The notes under the pieces are model-generated. The model made no database searches. It was given only the letters and a program-made list of their open reading frames with translations, and was not told where the DNA came from. A stretch of 64,000 bases of DNA from Pseudomonadota bacterium (GTDB taxonomy: Bacteria > Pseudomonadota > Gammaproteobacteria > Xanthomonadales > Wenzhouxiangellaceae): NCBI GenBank assembly GCA_013285445.1, contig CP053448.1, positions 1,302,001 through 1,366,000 on the forward strand. Direction: 5' to 3'. Position 1 is the first letter of the stretch; every line of letters starts with the position of its first letter. This document shows positions 30,043 through 39,463 of this stretch, one piece after another. The translations under genes and the position numbers were made by a program.

Positions 30043-31520
30043 GCCGGCAGAATGGCCGGCAGCTGGTTGATCAGGTCGCTGGCCAGGATCTGGCGCCGGC
30101 CACGAGCGGCACGGTCACCAGCCAGGGCATGGGCCAGGACGCCGCAGCAGGCGGCGTCAAAGGGTGTCAGACCCTGGCCGAGCAGGGCGGCGATCAGGCC
30201 GGTCAGGGCATCGCCCATGCCGGCGGTCGCCATGGCCGGATTGCCGCAGGGGCACAGTGCGACGGTGCCGTCGGTGTCGGCGATCAGACTGCCGTGGCCC
30301 TTGAGAACGACAACGGCGTCAAAACGCTCGGCCAGCCGGCTTGCGGCGGCAAAGCGGTCGGCCTGGATATCGGCAACGCCTGTATCGAGCAGGCGCGCGG
30401 CTTCGCCGGGGTGAGGCGTCAGGATCCAGCGCTCGCGCCGGGTTGGCGCTTCGGCCAGCAGATTGAGTGCATCGGCGTCGACAACCAGCGGTCGACCCTG
30501 CTCGATCGCCCGGCGCCACAGGGCGCGCGCCCAGTCGTCGCGACCCAGGCCGGGACCGATGGTGACCACGTCGGTCGCTTCGAGCAGCGAATCGAGCGCT
30601 TCCATCGACTCCACGCCGTGGCTCATGATTTCGGGCTGCACGGCCGGGGCCAGGCCGGCGTGCGCGGCGCGCGTGGCGATGCTGACCAGGCCACTGCCGC
30701 CATACAGCGCAGCGCGGGCGGCGAGCACGGCGGCGCCGCCCATGCCGTGATTGCCGCCGATGACCAACAGGCGCCCGAGCATGCCCTTGTGCGTGTCGGC
30801 CGGACGCGGCCGGAGCCAGTCGCCGAGCTGTCCCGGCGCCAGCAGGTGATCGCGCACGCCCATGTCCCGGTGAATCTCCGGCGGTGTGCCCAGATCGTCG
30901 TAGACCAGCTCGCCGCAGTAGCGGCCGGCCCGGCCGGTGTAGAGCCCGCGCTTGCGGCCGATGAAGGTCACGGTGGCGCTGGCCTTGACGCAATGACCCA
31001 GCGGCATGCCGGTGTCGGCGGCGAGTCCGGAGGGCAGGTCGATGGCCAGCACCGGGCGCGCGCTGTCGTTGATCCGCACGATCAGCCTGGCATAGTCGTC
31101 GCGCACCACACGCTCAAGCCCGGTTCCGAGCAGGGCGTCGACGATGACATCGCCGCGCAGACGCTCTTCGGGCGATTCCGGCTGACTGCCCAGGGCCAGC
31201 CAGTCCCCGGCGGCCTTCCGAGCTTCACCGGTCAGCTCCTCCGGTGACTTCATCGCGATCAGCTGGACCGCCAGGCCGGCTGTCTGTGCCAGGTTGGCCA
31301 GCACGTAACCGTCGCCGCCGTTGTTGCCCCCGCCGCAGCAGATGGTCACTGCGCGCGCCTCGGGCCAGCGCGCGCGCAGGACGGCGAAGGCGCGCGTCCC
31401 GGCCCGCTGCATCAGCGTGTAGCCGGCGATGCCGTGCTCCTCGATGGCGCGACGGTCAAGTTCACGCACCTCGGCGGCACGATACAGCGGACAGATGGGA
31501 TAATGCCGGACATGAGTCAT
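30039..31520 (-). CDS. nnr: Bifunctional NAD(P)H-hydrate epimerase / dehydratase
   Basis: Repairs hydrated NAD(P)H. The N-terminal epimerase domain has the start LYRAAEVRELDRRAIEEHGI and CCGGGNNGGDGYVLANL. The C-terminal ADP-dependent dehydratase domain has IGGNHGMGGAAVLAARAAL, ILTPHPGEAARLL and the nucleotide motif AGMGDALTGLIAALL. About 493 residues, a full-length fusion. Start ATG 31520. Because queG on the other strand begins at 31512 (or 31503), the two start regions overlap head to head. Confidence 0.93.
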   Translation of the reverse strand: MTHVRHYPICPLYRAAEVRELDRRAIEEHGIAGYTLMQRAGTRAFAVLRARWPEARAVTICCGGGNNGGDGYVLANLAQTAGLAVQLIAMKSPEELTGEARKAAGDWLALGSQPESPEERLRGDVIVDALLGTGLERVVRDDYARLIVRINDSARPVLAIDLPSGLAADTGMPLGHCVKASATVTFIGRKRGLYTGRAGRYCGELVYDDLGTPPEIHRDMGVRDHLLAPGQLGDWLRPRPADTHKGMLGRLLVIGGNHGMGGAAVLAARAALYGGSGLVSIATRAAHAGLAPAVQPEIMSHGVESMEALDSLLEATDVVTIGPGLGRDDWARALWRRAIEQGRPLVVDADALNLLAEAPTRRERWILTPHPGEAARLLDTGVADIQADRFAAASRLAERFDAVVVLKGHGSLIADTDGTVALCPCGNPAMATAGMGDALTGLIAALLGQGLTPFDAACCGVLAHALAGDRAARGRRQILASDLINQLPAILPA

Positions 31521-32594
31521 GATCCTGATTATAGGCAAAGCGGGCCGGACCCCGTTGCCCTGGTTGATGACATTCGCGAGTGGGGCAGGGCGCTGGGGTT
31601 TGCGGCGATCGGAATCGCCGATACCAACCTCTCGCTCTACGAGCGGCGCCTGGATGAGTGGCTGGCGCAGGGCTATCACGGCGACATGGAATGGATGGCC
31701 CGGCACGGGCGCAAGCGCACGCGCCCGGACCAACTGGTGCCCGGCACACGCTCGGTCATCGTTGCCCGCATGGACTACCTGCATGCCTCGGCCCGGCGCT
31801 ACCAGGACGTGCTGGCGCAGCCCGGACGCGCGGCCGTCTCACGCTACGCGCTCGGGCGCGACTACCACAAGCTGATCCGCAAGCGGCTCAAGCAGCTCGG
31901 GCAGCGGATCGAACAGGTCATCGGACCATTCGGACACCGGGTGTTTACCGACTCGGCGCCGGTCATGGAAAAACCGCTGGCCGAAAAGGCCGGCCTGGGC
32001 TGGATCGGCAAGCACACCATCGTGCTCAGCCGGCAGGCCGGATCCTGGTTCTTCCTGGGCGAGATCTATACCGACCTGGCGCTGCCGGCCGACCCCCCGG
32101 CCACGCCGCACTGCGGCAGCTGCCGCAAGTGCATCGACGTGTGTCCGACGCAGGCCATCACCGGTCCGTTCCAGTTGGATGCGCGGCGCTGCATTTCGTA
32201 CCTGACCATCGAGCTGAAGGGGTCGATTCCCGAGCCGCTGCGGCCGCTGATTGGCAACCGGGTTTTCGGCTGCGACGACTGCCAGATGGTCTGCCCGTGG
32301 AATCGTTATGCCAGCACCACCGGCGAAGCGGATTTCGCGCCGCGCAAGGACCTGGACGCCGGCGATCTGGTCGAGCTGTTCGGCTGGGACGAGTCCACCT
32401 TCCTGCGTCGTACGGAGGGCAATCCGATCCGGCGCACCGGCTACGAGTCCTGGCTGAGGAACCTGGCGGTGGCGTTGGGCAATGCCCCGACCGCAGACCG
32501 GGTGATCACCGCGCTGAAGGCGCGCCGCCATCACCCATCAGAACGGGTTCGCGAGCACGTCGCCTGGGCGCTGGCGCGCCACGGTCAGGGCTGA
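31512..32594 (+). CDS. queG: Epoxyqueuosine reductase
   Basis: Cobalamin- and iron-sulfur-dependent enzyme performing the last step of queuosine synthesis at position 34 of GUN tRNAs. About 360 residues. N-terminal LGFAAIGIADTNLS and YHGDMEWMARHG are diagnostic. Two [4Fe-4S] motifs are CGSCRKCIDVCPTQAI and CDDCQMVCPWNRY. HEAT-like C-terminus ends HHPSERVREHVAWALARH. Start 31512 (MSHDPDY) is preferred by analogy with MSEPLDL-type starts; ATG 31503 is also possible. A GATAAT at 31499-31504 would place the transcript start close to the start codon. Confidence 0.95.
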   Translation: MSHDPDYRQSGPDPVALVDDIREWGRALGFAAIGIADTNLSLYERRLDEWLAQGYHGDMEWMARHGRKRTRPDQLVPGTRSVIVARMDYLHASARRYQDVLAQPGRAAVSRYALGRDYHKLIRKRLKQLGQRIEQVIGPFGHRVFTDSAPVMEKPLAEKAGLGWIGKHTIVLSRQAGSWFFLGEIYTDLALPADPPATPHCGSCRKCIDVCPTQAITGPFQLDARRCISYLTIELKGSIPEPLRPLIGNRVFGCDDCQMVCPWNRYASTTGEADFAPRKDLDAGDLVELFGWDESTFLRRTEGNPIRRTGYESWLRNLAVALGNAPTADRVITALKARRHHPSERVREHVAWALARHGQG

Positions 32595-32595
32595 A

Positions 32596-33321
32596 TCAGG
32601 ATTCAATGCGTGCCGCCAGATCCCGCAGGTAGCCGCGAATGCGCTCGGCGTTGGCGCCCACATCGCTCAGGCCCACGCGCGATTTCGAGCGCACGTCGAC
32701 GATGCTGCCGCGGCCGTCGCCGCGAATGCGAATGACCACGTCGTCCTTGAAGCCAAACCACAAGGTCGTATCAGTGGCCTCGATCCGACCACTTTCCTCG
32801 TCGGCCTCGACGATGTCCCAGCCCTGGGCGCGGGCGGATTCCAGGGCACGCTCGAAGACGATGGCCGGCCAGGTCTCGACTTCCAGCGGCCGGATGTCGG
32901 GATAGGCCTCGCGCTGCTGTTCGGCGGTCTCCTGGCCGGCGTAGTCAGGTGGATTCGGCGCATCGGCGCGAAGCGGTACGACGGCCACGAAATCGGGCGG
33001 GTTGACCGTGTCGGTGGAAATATCGTGGATACGGGGCAGCGACTGGGCTTTCTGGACCAGCGCCCAGGGCACGGCGGCGGTTCCCAGACCGAGGGCGAAG
33101 GCGACAATCAGGCCCGACATGCCACCGCGCCGCCCGGCCGGCATGACAAGCAGCAGCAGCGCCAGGACAGCGGCCGCGATCCCGCCATACAGCGCCCAGC
33201 GCATCAGGGTGAAGCCGAACCCGAACTCCCACAGCCCCAGACGGGTACCGGGACCGGCGATCAGCAACAGCAAGGCAGCGAGGATGGCCAGGGCAATGAC
33301 GATTCGGCGAACAGCGTTCAT
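32596..33321 (-). CDS. DUF1499 domain membrane protein
   Basis: About 241 residues. Three N-terminal hydrophobic segments (about 8-25, 38-60 and 70-90) are followed by a soluble DUF1499 domain with FVAVVPLRADAPNPPDYAG, AIVFERALESARAQGWDIV, and DVVIRIRGDGRGSIVDVRSK, the family core. Function unknown. ATG 33321 chosen because MNAVRRIVIALAIL is a natural membrane-protein start. Its stop is two bases from the end of the convergent queG gene. Confidence 0.82.
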   Translation of the reverse strand: MNAVRRIVIALAILAALLLLIAGPGTRLGLWEFGFGFTLMRWALYGGIAAAVLALLLLVMPAGRRGGMSGLIVAFALGLGTAAVPWALVQKAQSLPRIHDISTDTVNPPDFVAVVPLRADAPNPPDYAGQETAEQQREAYPDIRPLEVETWPAIVFERALESARAQGWDIVEADEESGRIEATDTTLWFGFKDDVVIRIRGDGRGSIVDVRSKSRVGLSDVGANAERIRGYLRDLAARIES

Positions 33322-33534
33322 GTCGGACTCCCCGATCAGTGCGGTGAGAATTGCCATAGCATATCAAGTCGCCGTCAATACCGGCCGGGCGCGCGTTTCC
33401 AATCTCACAGGTCGGCCATTCCGCGGCAACCCATTCGGCGTCTTTGGTCGCCCGTACGATGTTGTTCCGGTCCGGCTGGGAAAGTGCGACTGCTTGTGTC
33501 AAGCGTGTGCCCACATCCAGGGGATGTCTGTCGA

Positions 33535-36108
33535 TCAATCTGCCCCGGATTGCTTCTTGAGCCGGTAGAGCCACTCCAGTGCTTCGCGGGGCGTCAGCTC
33601 GTCGGGGTTGATGTCTTCGAGCATATCGTGCAACGGGTCCGGTGCCGGGACCGTTTTCGATTTCGAGGACGACTGGCCGAACAGGCCCAGCTGGGGACTG
33701 GCCGCCGTTGCGGCCTCGTTCTCCAGTCGGTTCAGGTGCGTTCTGGCCTGGGCGATCACCGGCTTCGGTACGCCGGCCAGGCGCGCGACCTGGATGCCGT
33801 AGCTCTGGCTGGCCGGGCCTTCGCGCACCGAATGCAGAAAAACGATCTCCTCGCCGTGCTCGCGCGCGTCCAGGTGCACGTTGGCGATACCCGGGTGGTC
33901 GTCGGCCAGCCGGGTCAGCTCGAAGTAGTGGGTGGCAAACAGGGTGAAGGCGCGCACGTTCAGGGCGAGCTCGGTGGCCACCGCCCAGGCCAGGGCCAGG
34001 CCGTCGAAGGTCGAGGTGCCGCGGCCGATCTCGTCCATCAGCACCAGCGAATGCTTGCTGGCGTTGTGCAGGATGTTGGCGGTCTCGACCATTTCCACCA
34101 TGAAGGTCGAGCGGCCGCGGGTGAGGTCGTCGCCGGCACCGATGCGAGAAAAAATGCGGTCGACCGGTCCGATGCGGGCAGACCCGGCGGGCACGAAGCT
34201 GCCGGCGTGGGCCAGAATGGCGATCAGCGCGACCTGGCGCATGTAGGTCGACTTGCCGCCCATGTTGGGGCCGGTGATCACCAGCATGCGCCGCTCCGGG
34301 TCGAGCCGGCAGTCGTTGGGCACGAAAGCTTCGTCCTGGACGCGCTCGACGACTGGATGACGCCCCTCGACGATGTCCACGCCGGGCTCGGCGACGAGCT
34401 CGGGTGCGCTGAGTCGCAGGGTCTCGGCGCGCTCGGCAAAGGCCACGAGCACATCGAGGCTGGCCAGGGCAGCAGCGATGATTGCAAGGCGGCCGTGCTC
34501 GCCGGCCAGGCGCTCGATCAGTTCTTCATACAGCGCCTTTTCGCGCGCCAGGGCACGCTCGCGGGCCGACAGCACCTTGTCTTCAAAGGCCTTGAGTTCC
34601 TCGGTGATGTAGCGCTCGGCGTTCTTGAGCGTCTGGCGGCGCGCGTATTCGGTCGGCACCTTCTCGGCGTGGGACTTGCCGATCTCGATGTAGTAGCCGT
34701 GGACGCGGTTGTAGCCGACCTTGAGCGTCTGGATGCCGGTGCGCTCCCGTTCCTGTATCTCATAGCGCACCAGGAATTCGCCGGCGTTGCGGCTCAGATC
34801 GCGCAGCTCATCGAGCTCCGGGTCGTAGCCTTCGGCGATCACGCCGCCGTCTCTGATGACCATTGGCGGCTGCTCGACGATGGCGGTTTCGAGTCGATCG
34901 TGCAGATCGGGGCAGGGCGCGAGTTGACCGCGCAGCTCATCGAGCAGGGGCACCGAGACGTTTTCCAGGGCGTCATTGAGCGCCGGCAGCCGGCCGAGGC
35001 CCTCGCGCAGTGTGGCCAGGTCGCGCGGTCGGGCGGTTTTCAGCGCGATACGCGTGAGCACGCGCTCGATATCGCCCAGGCCCGACAGCAGATCGTGGAG
35101 ACCGGAATGGGCATGGGTCTCGAGCAGGGCGGCGACGGCGTTGTGGCGCTCGCCCAGGGCCTGGCGGTCGCGCAGGGGATGGGTGATCCAGCGCTTGAGC
35201 TTGCGGCTGCCCATCGGCGTTGCCGCCGTGTCCATCAGGCCGACCAGGGTGTGTTCAAAGCGCCCGTCGGGATGGACGTCGATCTCCAGGTGGCGGCGGG
35301 TGGCGGCATCGAGCACCAGGTGTTCGGCCGGGTGCACGGCGCGCATGCCGGAAAGATGCGGCAGCTCGCCGGCGAGCATGTCGCGGGCATAGCCAAGCAG
35401 GGCGCCGGCGGCGCCGACTTCCGGGCCGCGACCTTCGATGCCGAATCCCGAGAGATCCTGCACCCGGAACTGCCGGCACAGCTCGCGCTCGGCCGATTCG
35501 GCATCGAAGGCCCAGGGCGGATGCTCACGCACGGCCGCCCCTTCGCGGGTGAAGGGCAGGGCGGCGTCTTCGGGCAGCAGCAGCTCGGCCGGGCGCAGGC
35601 GCTCCAGCTCGGCGGTCAGTTCGGCCGTCGAGGCCAGCGCGCAGCAGCGTAGCCGTCCGCCGGCCAGGTCCAGCCAGGCCAGACCGAAACCGTGCTTGTC
35701 GGGCAGGATCGCCGCCAGCAGGCGCTCGGCGCGTTCCTCGAGCAGCGATTCCTCGGTCACCGTGCCCGGCGTGACGATCCGAACGACCTTGCGCTCGACC
35801 GGCCCCTTGGCCGTGTCGGGGTCGCCGATCTGCTCGCAGATGGCTACGGATTCGCCCTTCTTCAGCAGCCGCGCGAGGTAGCCGTCGACGCTGTGGTAGG
35901 GCACGCCGGCCATCGGAATGGGCTCGCCGGCGGACTTGCCGCGGTGGGTGAGCGTGATGTCGAGCAGGCCGGCGGCGCGTTTCGCGTCGTCGTAGAACAG
36001 TTCGTAGAAGTCACCCATACGGAAGAACAGCAGGATGTCCGGATAATCGGCCTTGATCCGGAGGTATTGCTGCATGAGCGGGGTGTGTTGGGGCGTGGTG
36101 TCTGACAT
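33535..36108 (-). CDS. mutS: DNA mismatch repair protein MutS
   Basis: Mismatch-recognising ATPase, 857 residues. N-terminal mismatch-binding [16 protein letters not shown] contains the Phe-x-Glu wedge. The ATPase domain has Walker [16 protein letters not shown], Walker [17 protein letters not shown] and the signature [11 protein letters not shown]. The C-terminal [16 protein letters not shown] helps dimer/tetramer formation. Upstream of it lie a REP pair and pncC-recA, matching the common gammaproteobacterial mutS-cinA-recA region. Confidence 0.97.
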   Translation of the reverse strand: MSDTTPQHTPLMQQYLRIKADYPDILLFFRMGDFYELFYDDAKRAAGLLDITLTHRGKSAGEPIPMAGVPYHSVDGYLARLLKKGESVAICEQIGDPDTAKGPVERKVVRIVTPGTVTEESLLEERAERLLAAILPDKHGFGLAWLDLAGGRLRCCALASTAELTAELERLRPAELLLPEDAALPFTREGAAVREHPPWAFDAESAERELCRQFRVQDLSGFGIEGRGPEVGAAGALLGYARDMLAGELPHLSGMRAVHPAEHLVLDAATRRHLEIDVHPDGRFEHTLVGLMDTAATPMGSRKLKRWITHPLRDRQALGERHNAVAALLETHAHSGLHDLLSGLGDIERVLTRIALKTARPRDLATLREGLGRLPALNDALENVSVPLLDELRGQLAPCPDLHDRLETAIVEQPPMVIRDGGVIAEGYDPELDELRDLSRNAGEFLVRYEIQERERTGIQTLKVGYNRVHGYYIEIGKSHAEKVPTEYARRQTLKNAERYITEELKAFEDKVLSARERALAREKALYEELIERLAGEHGRLAIIAAALASLDVLVAFAERAETLRLSAPELVAEPGVDIVEGRHPVVERVQDEAFVPNDCRLDPERRMLVITGPNMGGKSTYMRQVALIAILAHAGSFVPAGSARIGPVDRIFSRIGAGDDLTRGRSTFMVEMVETANILHNASKHSLVLMDEIGRGTSTFDGLALAWAVATELALNVRAFTLFATHYFELTRLADDHPGIANVHLDAREHGEEIVFLHSVREGPASQSYGIQVARLAGVPKPVIAQARTHLNRLENEAATAASPQLGLFGQSSSKSKTVPAPDPLHDMLEDINPDELTPREALEWLYRLKKQSGAD

Positions 36109-36455
36109 TAATGGTGGAATCGGTTTGGGCTTCTGGCTTCTGGCTTCGGGCTTCGGGCGATAGCGGTGGAAAAGGTTTCAGGTTTGAGATTTGATGCGGC
36201 ATCGTACCGGAATGGCGGGCGGCTTCGCCGCGTGGGCTGCGCGGGTGACCGAAGACCGCGTAGGTCGGCGTCACATCGCCGACGGACGACGTCGGCGATC
36301 TGTACACGCGTAGCTATGCGTGGACAGGCTCATGGGTCGTCCGTCGCGGATGCGACCGCGACCTACGCGGATTTCGATCTCACATCGCGGCGCAGCCGCG
36401 CCGCACGGACACCGGCGCCCGCCCTGAAACCTCCATCCAAGGCATTATAGGAGCC
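36109..36455. other. 347-base intergenic region between mutS and pncC
   Basis: Holds a short run of seven-base repeats (GGCTTCT/GGCTTCG type, about 36127-36155), the REP pair annotated separately, and a GC-rich inverted stretch around 36383-36402 (GCGGCGCAGCCGCGCCGC). I see no coding sequence. No clear promoter for mutS or pncC was identified. Confidence 0.5.
36260..36367. repeat. Single inverted pair of GTAG-type REP hairpins (REPIN-like)
   Basis: GTAG at 36260 precedes the hairpin GTCGGCG (36264-36270), loop TCACAT, CGCCGAC (36277-36283). The second hairpin GTCGCGG-ATGCGA-CCGCGAC (36343-36362) is followed by CTAC, so the two face each other. The second hairpin is identical to type B of the array at 27066-27558, and both loci share GACGGACGA directly after the first hairpin. 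Confidence 0.7.
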
Positions 36456-36959
36456 ATGGCAATGCGACACGACGACAAAGCGCTCTCGATGCTGGCCACC
36501 GCCCTGGCGGCGGAGATGAAGATGCTGGGGCGCCGACTGGTGACGGCCGAGTCATGCACCGGTGGCTGGATCGCCAAGATCTGCACGGATCTGCCCGGTA
36601 GCTCGAAATGGTTTGAACGCGGCCTTGTGGCCTATTCCAACGAGGCCAAGGCTGACCTTCTGGACGTAAAGCCCGGCGACCTCTACCGATTCGGTGCCGT
36701 TAGCGAGGAAGTGGCCGCGGCCATGGCGCGTGGGGCGGTGGACAACAGCAGGGCCGACGTGGCCGTTTCGGTCACCGGCATTGCCGGTCCGGACGGCGGT
36801 TCGCCGGAAAAGCCGGTCGGCACGGTGTGTTTCGGCTGGGCGTTGCCCGGCGGCGTGGTCGAAACGGAAATCCGCCAGCTGCCCGGAGAACGCGACGCAG
36901 TGCGCCGGGCCACTGTGGCGATTGCCTTCGAAGGCCTGTTGCGACGATTGGCTGGCTGA
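36456..36959 (+). CDS. pncC: Nicotinamide-nucleotide amidohydrolase PncC (CinA C-terminal family)
   Basis: Deamidates nicotinamide mononucleotide to nicotinate mononucleotide in NAD salvage. 167 residues, the stand-alone CinA C-terminal domain. Motifs RLVTAESCTGGWIAK, YSNEAKADLLDV, VSVTGIAGPDGGSPEKPVGT and the end RRATVAIAFEGLLRRLA are all present. ATG 36456. Normally it sits next to recA; here a gene remnant and a lipoprotein gene intervene. Confidence 0.93.
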   Translation: MAMRHDDKALSMLATALAAEMKMLGRRLVTAESCTGGWIAKICTDLPGSSKWFERGLVAYSNEAKADLLDVKPGDLYRFGAVSEEVAAAMARGAVDNSRADVAVSVTGIAGPDGGSPEKPVGTVCFGWALPGGVVETEIRQLPGERDAVRRATVAIAFEGLLRRLAG

Positions 36960-36989
36960 ACGCGGCCTCTGTTGTTGCCGGGTCGGTAA

Positions 36990-37092
36990 GTTTTCTTCGG
37001 GCGCCGGGTGCCGGATCACAATCTCCACCTGACCCTGCTGTTTCTGGGCGACCAGCCAGTCGGGCGGGTAGACCGGATCGTGGCGGCCGCTG
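36990..37092 (+). pseudogene. Remnant of thpR (RNA 2',3'-cyclic phosphodiesterase)
   Basis: In one frame from 36990 the peptide reads VFFGRRVPDHNLHLTLLFLG and goes on DQPVGRVDRIVAAAV. The HLTLLFLG core is the first HxTx motif of the ThpR/LigT 2H family, and the leading VFF fits its beta-strand start (RLFFAL). The roughly 40 residues normally between them and the whole second half are gone. A stop codon lies just upstream (36987-36989). ThpR genes often neighbour cinA/pncC, which supports the identification. Confidence 0.55.
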
Positions 37093-37713
37093 TCAGTCGA
37101 CCACGGTCAGTGAGGGGTTTCGGACGTAGAGCCGGCCACCGCGGCTCATGAACACGGCGGCTTCAATTTCCCAGGCGTCGTCGGGCAGGCGAAATTCCAG
37201 CGTGTAGCGCTGCCAGTCGCGCTGGGTGACGTCGTTGGGTACGTTCAGCACGAAGTTCTCCTGGGGACGCACTCCGAGCATGGCATGGAGCGGATTGCCG
37301 CGCGGGTCGCGGGCCTTGAAGACCTTGACGCGGAAACCGACCGGTTCGATCGGTGTGCCCCAGGTGTCGTCTTCCAGATCGAGCTTCAGGTCGGCCGAAA
37401 ACGCCAGGGTGCGCCCGGCCAGTTCTTCGACCACTTCACGCGGAAAGAACTGCGAGAGCAGCCCCCAGGGCTCGGGCCCGGTCCGCTCGATGATGGCGGT
37501 GCCGTCGTCGATAGTTAGCGCGTACGAGCCCCGGTTGGCGTGGTGGCTCATCAGCCAGGCGCGGTCGCGCTCCCCCTTTTCGTCGACAAAACGGGGTGCC
37601 TGGACGAGGCCCGGGTCGTGGGTCCGGTTGTTGTCACAGCCAATGGTGGCGAATGCCGCGACGGCAATCAGCAGCGCTCCGCTCAATCGTGAGGGGACAT
37701 TCAGGCAGCACAT
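37093..37713 (-). CDS. Predicted lipoprotein of unknown function
   Basis: 206 residues. N-terminal signal ALLIAVAAFATIGC ends in a lipobox-like TIGC, with Asp at position +2, which in enterobacteria would keep it in the inner membrane. The mature part is beta-rich with a carbohydrate-binding-like look (LAFSADLKLDLEDD, WQRYTLEFRLPDDAWEIEAA, VFMSRGGRLYVRNPSL), as in proteins that bind sugars or describe particle envelopes. I do not recognise the family. It lies on the strand opposite recA, and its 3' end meets the thpR remnant. Confidence 0.65.
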   Translation of the reverse strand: MCCLNVPSRLSGALLIAVAAFATIGCDNNRTHDPGLVQAPRFVDEKGERDRAWLMSHHANRGSYALTIDDGTAIIERTGPEPWGLLSQFFPREVVEELAGRTLAFSADLKLDLEDDTWGTPIEPVGFRVKVFKARDPRGNPLHAMLGVRPQENFVLNVPNDVTQRDWQRYTLEFRLPDDAWEIEAAVFMSRGGRLYVRNPSLTVVD

Positions 37714-37812
37714 AGTGGGGCGGATTCTATCCCAAAACCGGTCAACGCAGTTTCTCAGGGTTTGAGAACCGCCTGTCTACAATGGCGTCTTGTCGGAAAT
37801 CGACTGAATTGG

Positions 37813-37828
37813 CTGTAGGAGATTGCAG
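37813..37828. promoter_or_regulatory. Weak LexA (SOS) box candidate upstream of recA
   Basis: CTG-N10-CAG, the core spacing of the gammaproteobacterial LexA operator, sits 19 bases before the -35 element of the recA promoter. The inner ten bases are not the usual alternating A/T, so it is a weak match and the true operator may differ in this lineage. Confidence 0.3.
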
Positions 37829-37846
37829 TGATTGCCCCAAACGACC

Positions 37847-37874
37847 TTGGCAGGCGAGGGTGCTGTGCGATAAT
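37847..37874 (+). promoter_or_regulatory. Sigma-70 promoter of recA
   Basis: TTGGCA at 37847-37852 and GATAAT at 37869-37874 are 16 bases apart. Transcription would begin near 37881, giving a leader of about 45 bases with GGAGAGG before the GTG start of recA. Confidence 0.6.
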
Positions 37875-37925
37875 CGAGTCGATCGCGGCTCTAGCAGCAA
37901 ACGAATGAATGGAGAGGACTGAATC

Positions 37926-38987
<1,062 letters not shown>

Positions 38988-39005
38988 GCCGGGGCGGCAG
39001 GCAGT

Positions 39006-39458
39006 TTGAACCGCGACAGCCCGTCCGATCCGGCCGCGATTCGCGAAGTCGCGCTGCGCCTGCTGGCACGGCGCGAGCACTCGCGACAGGAGCTGCTGCG
39101 CAAGCTGCACCAGCGCGGCTTCGCTGCGCTGGCCACTGAACCGGTCGTCGATGAACTGGCCGGGCAAGACCTGCAGTCCGACCAGCGCTTTGCCGAAAGC
39201 TACGTGCGCCAGCGCGCGGCCAGGGCCTACGGACCCGTTCGGATCCGCGCCGAGCTGGGCGAGCGAGGCATCAACCGGGCGCTGATTGCCCGCGCCCTGG
39301 AGGCAGAGGCGCCTGACTGGTTCGCGATCGCGGCGACCTGGTATGAGCGCCGCTATGGTTCAGAGCCGCCAGCAGACCTGAAGGAGAAGTCTCGCCGTCA
39401 GCAGGCTCTGGCCCGCCGGGGCTTTGCCAGCGAACACTTCCGGGATTTGTTCAGCTGA
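39006..39458 (+). CDS. recX: Regulatory protein RecX
   Basis: Binds RecA filaments and limits their activity. 150 residues composed of three three-helix repeats, with LRLLARREHSRQELLRKL in repeat 1, DQRFAESYVRQRAARAYGPVRI in repeat 2 (FAESYVRQR signature) and RQQALARRGFASEHFRDLF at the end. TTG start at 39006, 18 bases after recA, so it is probably co-transcribed by partial readthrough. Confidence 0.92.
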   Translation: MNRDSPSDPAAIREVALRLLARREHSRQELLRKLHQRGFAALATEPVVDELAGQDLQSDQRFAESYVRQRAARAYGPVRIRAELGERGINRALIARALEAEAPDWFAIAATWYERRYGSEPPADLKEKSRRQQALARRGFASEHFRDLFS

Positions 39459-39463
39459 AACTT

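Noticed and set aside
33025..35652. 875-codon open frame on the plus strand opposite mutS
   Set aside because: It is the antisense of an intact, fully motif-bearing MutS; the peptide is low-complexity (many Gly/Val/Gln/His) and matches no family. Long antisense frames are expected in GC-rich genes.
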